Assembly: GCA_024639065.1 (NCBI GenBank)
Contig: JAHEJC010000006.1
Span: forward strand, 1-33,038
Reading direction: 5' to 3'
DNA from: Lewinellaceae bacterium
Lineage (GTDB): Bacteria > Bacteroidota > Bacteroidia > Chitinophagales > Saprospiraceae
DNA: 33,038 bases
Numbering within the stretch: the stretch's first letter is position 1; the number at the start of each line of letters is the position of its first letter. The translations under genes were made by a program, and so were the position numbers. This document shows positions 15,128 to 21,804 of the stretch, one piece after another. Under the pieces are notes generated by a model, which made no database searches, had not been told where the DNA came from, and saw only the letters and a list, made by a program, of their open reading frames with translations.

Positions 15128-15162
15128 CTAATTCTTTTAGATATTTATATTTGAAGAATTAG
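15128..15162. promoter_or_regulatory. Inverted repeat enclosing a -7 box (operator candidate)
   Basis: CTAATTCTT (15128-15136) and AAGAATTAG (15154-15162) form a perfect 9-bp dyad with 17-nt spacing. TATATTTG (15146-15153), an exact TAnnTTTG match, lies just inside it, 15 nt before the plus-strand ATG at 15169. A bound regulator would cover the promoter of the GT-C gene. Confidence 0.4.
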
Positions 15163-15168
15163 AATTTT

Positions 15169-16986
15169 ATGACAAAGAAAAAGTCCAAATCAACTAGGAA
15201 GAAAGTTAGGATCACCAAAGTAAATAAGTCAAGTCCGATTCTTCCCTATGCAATCTTCCTCATAATAATTCTAACCGGAGTAATTTATTTTCAGTCGTTT
15301 TCGTTTGATTTCACCAACTGGGATGACAATGTCTACGTCACTGAAAATCCTCAATTTACAAGTCAAACTGGAATAAATCTACGATCTGTTTTAAGCCAAC
15401 CTACGTCCGGCAATTATCACCCTGTCACCATGTTTTCGCTTTCGCTAGATTATCTCATTGGTGGATTAAATCCACAGGTTTTTCATCTGCATAATCTTTT
15501 GTTACATCTTGCGAATATCCTTTTGGTATACTTTTTTATATTACGACTTTCCAGTGATCGAATCTTATCTCTTAGTACGGCTTTTATTTTTGCTCTACAT
15601 CCTATGCACGTAGAAAGCGTGGCATGGGTAAGCGAACGAAAAGATGTGTTATACGTCTTTTATCTATTGTTGGGCCTGCTGGGTTATCTAGCATTCGATT
15701 ATTCCAAAAAAAAATATTGGTTAATACTCAGTTTTCTGTTCGCACTACTATCTATGCTCTCTAAAGCAATGGCGGTTATTTTTCCCCTATTACTCTTGCT
15801 CGTGGATTACTACAAATATGGATCAAAATGGAACTCCAAAAAACGAATCTTGCAAAAAATTCCATTCTTTGGACTGTCTTTGGCCATAGGCTTACTGGCC
15901 TTAAAATTTCAAGGAGAAGCAGGTGCAGTAACCGAAGAGTTTACTGCTGCCACTCCATTTTTTGGCAGTTATGGATTGGGATTTTATATAGTTAAGTTTT
16001 TGGTGCCTTTTAAACTGAGTGCTTTTTATCCTTATGCCTCTTTGGAAATCAATTCCTTGCCAATTATTTATTATTTAGCTCCAGGTATTTGGATAATTAT
16101 GGGATATATGGTGTGGCGATTTTACCAGAAAGACCGGAAAGTAGTTTTTGGGATTTTGTTTTATGTAATTAGTGTCATATTAGTCCTTCAATTTCTATCT
16201 GTTGGTCAGGCCATTGTTTCAGACCGGTACACCTATTTGTCCTATATTGGTTTGAGTTTTAGCTTCGTCTATCTGTTTCTTTTAGTAAGCCGAAAGATTA
16301 AAAAGTCGTTCAAAACTTATTGGTACATACTTGGTTTTTCATGGTTAGGGTATATTACTTTATTGACCTACCAGCGAATTCCGGTTTGGCGGAACAGTGA
16401 AACTTTATGGAACGATGTCATCAGAAAATACCCAAATAAATTTCACACAGCGTATAAAAATTTAGGTAATTATTATGGGCAAAATGGACAATTAGAATTG
16501 TCGAAACAAAATTTAGAAAAAGCGCTCAGTCTAAATTCAAAGGATGCGGATGTTTACGAATCCTTGGGCAACATCGCGGGGATTTCGGGAGATCATAACC
16601 AAGCACTGGCGTATTTTAATCAGGCGATTAATATCGATCCTGAAGAACCGAGTTACTACATCAACCGGGCCATAACTTATTCGATACAAAAATCATTCGA
16701 ACAAGCTTTCAGAGATTATGAAAAATCAGAACAACTTGGCGCGAATCTAGCGAGCTTTTTACCAAATCGAGCTTTTGCTTATTTAGCTGCTGGAAAATAT
16801 CAAGAATCTGTTGACGACTATAATCAATTAGTAAATTTGTTTCCCAATAATGCTAATTACCACTATCATCTTTCCAAAGCTTATTTCGGGATTAATAATT
16901 TAAATGATGCACGAAAATTTTTAGAATTAGCAAAAAACAAAGGATTCACCGGAATTGAAAGTACGTATGAATCCAGACTAAGGTAA
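15169..16986 (+). CDS. GT-C-type membrane glycosyltransferase-like protein with C-terminal TPRs
   Basis: A 605-aa polytopic membrane protein. A very basic N-terminus (K/R-rich, 3-20) precedes TM1 (about 24-42). The first loop holds F-T-N-W-D-D (48-53), the acidic motif expected of polyprenyl-phosphate-dependent GT-C enzymes. H-P-M-H-V-E-S-V-A-W (144-153) and S-E-R-K-D (155-159) are conserved in this TMTC-like bacterial family. About ten hydrophobic helices run to residue 402. Residues 410-590 are tetratricopeptide repeats (A-Y-K-N-L-G-N-Y-Y, E-S-L-G-N-I-A, N-R-A-I-T-Y and similar). The likely role is transfer of a lipid-linked sugar to protein or glycan at the periplasmic face, with TPRs as docking surface. 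This is inferred; no substrate is known. The cyclase gene follows after 81 nt, same strand. Confidence 0.75.
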   Translation: MTKKKSKSTRKKVRITKVNKSSPILPYAIFLIIILTGVIYFQSFSFDFTNWDDNVYVTENPQFTSQTGINLRSVLSQPTSGNYHPVTMFSLSLDYLIGGLNPQVFHLHNLLLHLANILLVYFFILRLSSDRILSLSTAFIFALHPMHVESVAWVSERKDVLYVFYLLLGLLGYLAFDYSKKKYWLILSFLFALLSMLSKAMAVIFPLLLLLVDYYKYGSKWNSKKRILQKIPFFGLSLAIGLLALKFQGEAGAVTEEFTAATPFFGSYGLGFYIVKFLVPFKLSAFYPYASLEINSLPIIYYLAPGIWIIMGYMVWRFYQKDRKVVFGILFYVISVILVLQFLSVGQAIVSDRYTYLSYIGLSFSFVYLFLLVSRKIKKSFKTYWYILGFSWLGYITLLTYQRIPVWRNSETLWNDVIRKYPNKFHTAYKNLGNYYGQNGQLELSKQNLEKALSLNSKDADVYESLGNIAGISGDHNQALAYFNQAINIDPEEPSYYINRAITYSIQKSFEQAFRDYEKSEQLGANLASFLPNRAFAYLAAGKYQESVDDYNQLVNLFPNNANYHYHLSKAYFGINNLNDARKFLELAKNKGFTGIESTYESRLR

Positions 16987-17067
16987 CGAATGGTCGTAAT
17001 CTAATTGCCAAGTAGCCAATAACCTTAAGGCAATTTACTTTATTCCATATTCTTAGTATCTTTCAAA

Positions 17068-19188
17068 GTGACTTCCGAACAAAATACCATTCGAAAACTT
17101 GCTGCGATTCTTTTTGCGGATATTGTAGGATATACAGCCCTTATGCAAAAAGGAGAAAGTATGGCCTTGGCCATTCTAGCTCGTTATGAAGAGATTACTA
17201 TAAATCAAGTAGCTAAATTCAATGGAGAGATCGTTAAAACTTATGGTGATGGAAGTCTGATACTTTTTGACAGCCTTGTTGATGCGGTAACTTGCGCACA
17301 AAACATGCAGTTAGCGTTTCAAAAAACACCCATAGTCCCATTGCGAATAGGCATCCATGTAGGCGAAGTGGTGCGTAAAGGGAATGACATTTTCGGCAAC
17401 GTGGTTAATATCGCTTCCAGGGTTGAATCAATTGGTGTTGCTGGATCGGTTCTCCTGACCAAAGATGCCAATCAAAGAATCAAAAACCAGGAAGTAATCA
17501 CAACCCAATTACTTGGAAGTTTTGATTTTAAAAATGTGGATGAACCTATTGAGGTATATGCATTAGTGCATGAAGGATTATGTGTTCCTGACCAATTGGA
17601 GCTGCCAGTAAAAGGAAAATCTATAAAACCATCTTTTCTAAGCTCAAGTAATTCAACATTAATTCTCCTTGGAGTCTCCATGATTACCATTGCCCTATTA
17701 ATCTATTTTCAATTCCTAAAACCTGATCATGGCGATGTAATTCAGCTTCCAGCCGCAAAAGTTCAGGCAATAAATGCGACTGAACAATCCATAGCCGTAC
17801 TTCCTTTTAGGAACATGAGTGGCCAGGATGATTTGGAATATGTGGTTGATGGAATGACGGATGCAATTATTTCCAGATTGACCAGAATAAGTGATATAGA
17901 TAAAGTAAGCTCTTTCACTTCTATATCAAAATATAAAAATACCAATTTATCAATTTCAGAAATTGCAGAAGAACTAGGGGTTAAATATTTAGTACAAGGG
18001 AATTTTCAAAAATCCGGATCCAAATTCAAAATTCGTCTTCAGCTAATCCTGGGAAATACAGATGATCAATTATGGGATCATGAATATTCTGGTGAGTGGA
18101 ATCCTAACGAAATTTTTGGCATGCAGGCTGAAGTTACAGAAACAGTGGCTGGAATGATGAACTCTAGTATTTCTGCAACAGAAATAGCAGCAATTCAAAA
18201 AATGCCCACTTCAAATACCGAGGCTTATAATTTGTTTTTGCGTGCTGAATTTCAACGTAAAAAAAACAACCAATCCGCTTATTCTATTGCCATTCCTCTA
18301 TATGAACAAACCATTGAATTGGATTCAAATTTTTGTGATGCCTATATTGGGTTGGCGTACATCTGGACAACAGGAGGACTAGTATGGGGGATTTATGAAG
18401 AAAAAGAAGCATGGCAAAATAGTCGAGCGCTTCTGGTAAAAGCATTAGAAATAGACAGTTCCAGGCTGGAATCCTTTTTACAATTAGAAGCTGGAACTTT
18501 TTATTATGATTGGGACTTTACCACTTCCGAAAAATATTTAGCCAAACGACGGAGAACAAATACTTACTACGAAAATGACATGGACATTGATTATTTGGTG
18601 AAAACATCCAGATATGAGGAAGCTTTGGAGTTAGTAAAAATGAAACTTGAAATTGATCCCTCCCGGCCGATAATATATGCATTTCATGCTGAGGTATTGT
18701 ATTTTTTAAGCAGGCCTCAAGAAGCCATCGATTTATTGAAATCATCTGACTTATCTTTTAATGATAACATGTGGTATTTAAGAGAGGCTGCAAAGTTATC
18801 TTACTATTTGGGTGAATATGAATCATTTTATCAAAGATTGGATCAGCTTTTGACAAAATTTGCTGATCGATCTCCAATTCACTATTGGTTCCAAGCTATA
18901 GCCAGCCACTTGAAGGGAAATACGTCAGAAGCTGCAAAACATATAAGCCAAATTAATAAGAAATATGAAGAAGGTTCTTCAGGAAGTCCGGCATGGTTTA
19001 TGGCCTTGTATTATTTTCACACTGGCGACCAAGAGAATGGGTTTAAGTGGCTGCAAAGATCCTACGATCGCCATGAAGTGGAAATGACTTGGTTGCAGGA
19101 AGAACCATTACTTGCCAAAGTCAAAAACGATCCTCGTTATCAATCCATCTATTCAAAAATGGGATTCCCAATCCTCCTAAAAGAATAA
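17068..19188 (+). CDS. Class III adenylate cyclase with TM, TolB/FlgO-like and TPR domains
   Basis: A 706-aa signalling protein. The cyclase domain (about 8-168) has both metal aspartates, D18 (FADIVGYT) and D61 (YGDG). It also has K57 and D107 (N-D-I-F-G), the pair associated with ATP rather than GTP specificity, and N114/R118 (VNIASR) for the transition state. It therefore looks active. A single TM helix lies at 196-214. Next is a FlgO/TolB-like domain (240-365: S-I-A-V-L-P-F-R-N-M, D-G-M-T-D, Y-L-V-Q-G), then TPR-like helices to the end. The cyclase would be cytoplasmic and the rest periplasmic, which suggests a sensor. The start is GTG at 17068; no ATG lies between it and the conserved domain start. 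The ligand is unknown. Confidence 0.85.
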   Translation: MTSEQNTIRKLAAILFADIVGYTALMQKGESMALAILARYEEITINQVAKFNGEIVKTYGDGSLILFDSLVDAVTCAQNMQLAFQKTPIVPLRIGIHVGEVVRKGNDIFGNVVNIASRVESIGVAGSVLLTKDANQRIKNQEVITTQLLGSFDFKNVDEPIEVYALVHEGLCVPDQLELPVKGKSIKPSFLSSSNSTLILLGVSMITIALLIYFQFLKPDHGDVIQLPAAKVQAINATEQSIAVLPFRNMSGQDDLEYVVDGMTDAIISRLTRISDIDKVSSFTSISKYKNTNLSISEIAEELGVKYLVQGNFQKSGSKFKIRLQLILGNTDDQLWDHEYSGEWNPNEIFGMQAEVTETVAGMMNSSISATEIAAIQKMPTSNTEAYNLFLRAEFQRKKNNQSAYSIAIPLYEQTIELDSNFCDAYIGLAYIWTTGGLVWGIYEEKEAWQNSRALLVKALEIDSSRLESFLQLEAGTFYYDWDFTTSEKYLAKRRRTNTYYENDMDIDYLVKTSRYEEALELVKMKLEIDPSRPIIYAFHAEVLYFLSRPQEAIDLLKSSDLSFNDNMWYLREAAKLSYYLGEYESFYQRLDQLLTKFADRSPIHYWFQAIASHLKGNTSEAAKHISQINKKYEEGSSGSPAWFMALYYFHTGDQENGFKWLQRSYDRHEVEMTWLQEEPLLAKVKNDPRYQSIYSKMGFPILLKE

Positions 19189-19195
19189 TAAAAAA

Positions 19196-19231
19196 AGGTA
19201 TTCCCTTGCTCTAAAAGATTGGGGAATACCT
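19196..19231. terminator. Bidirectional terminator between convergent genes
   Basis: AGGTATTCCC (19196-19205) pairs with GGGAATACCT (19222-19231), a perfect 10-bp stem with a 16-nt loop. A-rich sequence flanks the left arm and serves as the T-run for the minus-strand gene; the right side is weaker (ACTATTTC). Confidence 0.75.
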
Positions 19232-19245
19232 ACTATTTCTGTCCT

Positions 19246-19884
19246 TTAATCTAAATTCGGTTGAGGAGTCACTCGGAGATAAGATTTAATCTTATGGTAC
19301 CCTTTTGGAAATTTTTCATCCGCAACTTCATCTGAAACACTAGGAGAAATAATCACGTCCTCTCCATGATTCCAATTAGCCGGTGTAGCCACACTGTAAT
19401 TAGCCGTGAGTTGAAGGCTGTCAATAACCCTGAGAATCTCATCAAAATTTCGACCGGTTGAAGGAGGATAAGTGATGGTTAGTTTTACTTTACGGTCTGG
19501 CCCAATCACAAAAACAGACCTCACTGTAGTCTTTTCAGCAGCTTCTGGATGCAACATTCCATACAGCATAGCTACTTTTCGATCATCATCTGCAATAATA
19601 GGATAGTTTACTGTGGTATGCTGCGTTTCATTGATATCTTTAATCCATTCTCTATGTGAATCCAATGGATCTACGCTGACTGCCATTACCTTTGTATTTC
19701 GCTTTTCAAACTCAGGCTTTAGCTTTGCGACCTGGCCTAGTTCTGTGGTACGTACCGGTGTGAAATCAGCAGGATGAGAAAAAAGTACGCCCCAGGCGTC
19801 TCCCAGATAGTCATAAAAATCAATCTCTCCCTGTGATGTCTTGGCAGTGAAGTTTGGAGCTGTCTCCCCTAGTTTCAGTGACAT
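19246..19884 (-). CDS. Prx6-type (1-Cys) peroxiredoxin-fold protein lacking its catalytic cysteine
   Basis: A 212-aa protein with full-length 1-Cys peroxiredoxin architecture. The active-site loop reads S-H-P38-A-D-F-T42-P-V-R45-T-T-E-L-G. In peroxidases of this family the motif is PxxxTxxC; here the peroxidatic Cys is Arg, with codon CGT (complement of 19750-19752) where TGT or TGC is expected. No other cysteine exists anywhere in the protein. The conserved Arg of the active site (R122 in T-V-R-S-V-F) and the C-terminal dimer domain (P-A-N-W to K-G-Y) are intact. As read it cannot act as a thiol peroxidase. Either it is a true inactive homologue with another role, or one base is wrong (C for T). 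ATG at 19882-19884. Confidence 0.88.
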   Translation of the reverse strand: MSLKLGETAPNFTAKTSQGEIDFYDYLGDAWGVLFSHPADFTPVRTTELGQVAKLKPEFEKRNTKVMAVSVDPLDSHREWIKDINETQHTTVNYPIIADDDRKVAMLYGMLHPEAAEKTTVRSVFVIGPDRKVKLTITYPPSTGRNFDEILRVIDSLQLTANYSVATPANWNHGEDVIISPSVSDEVADEKFPKGYHKIKSYLRVTPQPNLD

Positions 19885-19953
19885 AATAATTGGTTTTTTA
19901 AGTTTAAAAATATGATATTATAGAAAGAAGTATTAATTAAACGAAAAGTAAGG

Positions 19954-21102
19954 CTAGTATTTTGTCAGGGAATCATCAATCTGTTCTTTCCAAGCCAGAA
20001 TTCCTCCTTCTAAGTTAAATACATTTTTATAATGATGCTGGTTAATTAATTTTTTCACGACTGATTTACTTCTTTTTCCTGATCTACAATAAAATATTGT
20101 CACCCCCTGTTTTGGAATTTCACTCAATCGATTTTCGATTTCCCCTTTTGGAATCATGATGCCACCGATATCAGCAATGTTTTTTTCATAGGGTTCTCTT
20201 ACATCAATTAAGGTAAAAGCATCACCTGATTTTACCATTTGGTCTAATTGGGTAACCGTCATTGTTGGAACATTTGAAATTATATTCATACCACAAAATT
20301 CGTTATAGTTTATTAATCCTGTTTGCGTAGGGTTTTTTCCGGAAATAGGGTTATCATCTCTTTTTTTGACATTTAAAAAACGGATATTAAAATCAAAGGT
20401 ATCCATTAACATAAGTCTCCCGCTTAATGGTGTTCCGATCCCGGTAATGATTTTCAATACTTCGTTTGCCTGTATACTACCTAATATTCCAGGGAGTACG
20501 CCCAGCACGCCACCTTCAGCACAACTGGGCACCAAACCAGGAGGGGGTGGTGAAGGAAAGAGATCTCTGTAGTTGGGACCTAAATGATCATTGTCATCTT
20601 TAAAATTAAACACACTTGCTTGACCTTCAAATCTAAAAATTGAAGCGTATACATTCGGAATCCCTAATAAAACACATGCATCATTAACTAAATATCGTGT
20701 AGCAAAATTATCTGTACCGTCAGCTACCACATCGTAATCTTGTAAAATTTGTAATGCGTTGCTAGCCTCAAGCCGTTTCGGGTAAATTTTAATATTTACG
20801 TATGGGTTAAGTTTCTTCAATTTTCTTTCAGCCACTTCAACTTTCAATTGCCCTAAATCGTCGGTATCAAATAATACTTGCCTTTGTAAATTGCTTTCTT
20901 CAACAATATCAAAATCCACAATGCCGATTGTACCTATACCTGCAGCTGTAAGGTACAAGCTTACCGGTGCTCCCAATCCTCCTACCCCAACAATCAACAC
21001 AGACGAATCCTTTAATTTTTTTTGGTGTGCTTCATCGAAATCAGGAAGATTAAGATGACGACTATACCTGGCCAGTTCCTGAGCTGAAAACCCCTCTTGC
21101 AT
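19954..21102 (-). CDS. moeB: MoeB/ThiF-type adenylyltransferase fused to rhodanese
   Basis: An E1-like enzyme that adenylates the C-terminal glycine of a small sulfur carrier (MoaD, ThiS or similar), with a sulfurtransferase domain. The N-terminal part (1-245) has R12-Y-S-R-H, G-V-G-G-L-G (39-44), D-x-D in V-D-F-D (62-65), N-L-Q-R-Q (71-75) and D-G-T-D-N-F (128-133). V-P-S-C194-A-E-G-G-V-L-G-V-L-P-G follows. The zinc-ligand CxxC of E. coli MoeB is replaced by N-Y-R-D (177-180), and no second CxxC is found, so it probably does not bind zinc. Residues 280-382 are rhodanese, with C339-R-S-G-K-R-S as active-site loop. Domain order matches MoeZ/MOCS3-type proteins. No moaD or thiS is nearby, so molybdopterin or thiamine cannot be chosen. 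Confidence 0.85.
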   Translation of the reverse strand: MQEGFSAQELARYSRHLNLPDFDEAHQKKLKDSSVLIVGVGGLGAPVSLYLTAAGIGTIGIVDFDIVEESNLQRQVLFDTDDLGQLKVEVAERKLKKLNPYVNIKIYPKRLEASNALQILQDYDVVADGTDNFATRYLVNDACVLLGIPNVYASIFRFEGQASVFNFKDDNDHLGPNYRDLFPSPPPPGLVPSCAEGGVLGVLPGILGSIQANEVLKIITGIGTPLSGRLMLMDTFDFNIRFLNVKKRDDNPISGKNPTQTGLINYNEFCGMNIISNVPTMTVTQLDQMVKSGDAFTLIDVREPYEKNIADIGGIMIPKGEIENRLSEIPKQGVTIFYCRSGKRSKSVVKKLINQHHYKNVFNLEGGILAWKEQIDDSLTKY

Positions 21103-21121
21103 AAAAGATCAAATTATGAAA

Positions 21122-21151
21122 TAAAAAGGCCTTCCTGTAAAACAGAAAGGC
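21122..21151 (-). terminator. Rho-independent terminator after the PUR-family gene
   Basis: On the minus strand GCCTTTCTG, loop TTTTA, CAGGAAGGC (plus coordinates 21129-21151, one mismatch) is followed by a CTTTTTAT run at 21122-21128. It lies between the PUR gene and the MoeB-like gene, so these two are probably transcribed separately. Confidence 0.7.
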
Positions 21152-21194
21152 ACTAAATGCTTGTTTTATTTTATCTCAATAAAATAAGATATGT

Positions 21195-21731
21195 TTACCA
21201 AGACATATCCTCATCGCTGACATCCTTTTCATTATCAACATCTTCAGACGTTTCATCACCGGTTTCGGTAGCTTCTTTTGGGTCGGATTCAGCAACTTCC
21301 TCTGTTGGTTCAATAACTTCCTCCGCGGGCTTTTCAATTTCCTCCACTGTTTCCTCAACAGCTTCAACAATAGCAGCACCCTCAGCTGCTTCAGCCGCAG
21401 CCTCCGCTTCCTCTTTTAGTCGCTTCTCATATTCCTCATTTCGTTTGGTAAATTCGTCATAATCATAATCAGGCATTAAATTGGTCTTGATATAATTAAT
21501 CGTTTCTTCCAAACTACTTAAAAACCGATTAAAATCTTCCTTATACAGGAAGATTTTATGTCTTTCATAGCCTTGATCATTAAATTTTCTAGTACTCTCT
21601 GTAAGCGTAACAAAATAATCTTCTCCTTTGGTTTTGCGTACATCAAAGAAATAAGTACGCCTTTTCCCAGCTCTTACTTTTGTAGAGTAGATACTCTCAA
21701 ATTTGCGTGACGTTTTATCGTGTTCCACCAT
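21195..21731 (-). CDS. PUR-alpha-like nucleic-acid-binding protein (DUF3276) with acidic tail
   Basis: A 178-aa protein. Residues about 10-90 form a single PUR domain: Y-S-T-K-V-R-A-G-K-R-R-T-Y-F-F-D-V-R, then D-Y-F-V-T-L-T-E-S and H-K-I-F-L-Y-K-E-D-F. Bacterial PUR proteins of Bacteroidota and spirochaetes are small single-domain ssDNA/RNA binders that dimerise. The remaining roughly 80 residues are low complexity: a Glu/Ala-rich helix-like segment (about 98-130), then a Glu/Asp/Thr/Ser-rich acidic end. The tail is longer than the folded domain needs and may modulate nucleic-acid binding by charge (inference). ATG at 21729-21731. A very good Bacteroidota promoter lies upstream and a terminator follows, so it appears to be a single-gene unit. 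Confidence 0.87.
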   Translation of the reverse strand: MVEHDKTSRKFESIYSTKVRAGKRRTYFFDVRKTKGEDYFVTLTESTRKFNDQGYERHKIFLYKEDFNRFLSSLEETINYIKTNLMPDYDYDEFTKRNEEYEKRLKEEAEAAAEAAEGAAIVEAVEETVEEIEKPAEEVIEPTEEVAESDPKEATETGDETSEDVDNEKDVSDEDMSW

Positions 21732-21772
21732 TCATGGGTTTTGTTTACAATAACTAATATAACAAATTTAAT

Positions 21773-21804
21773 ATAATACATTCATATAGAGAAAATTATA
21801 CAAA
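21773..21804 (-). promoter_or_regulatory. Bacteroidota housekeeping promoter for the PUR-family gene
   Basis: On the minus strand TTTG (complement of 21801-21804), 20-nt spacer, then TAAATTTG (complement of 21773-21780). Both boxes and the spacing match the TTTG/TAnnTTTG promoter. The -33 box lies in the last codons of the upstream ABC gene. The expected start gives a leader of roughly 35 nt. Confidence 0.6.

Noticed and set aside
17003-17035. Inverted repeat AATTGCC/GGCAATT between the GT-C and cyclase genes, considered as a terminator
   Set aside because: The stem is only 7 bp with a 19-nt loop and has no T-run; read-through between the two genes remains possible.
21157-21462. A Ser/Ala/Val-rich 101-aa plus-strand frame
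   Set aside because: It is the antisense of the acidic low-complexity tail of the PUR-family gene; the bias in composition follows from that tail.
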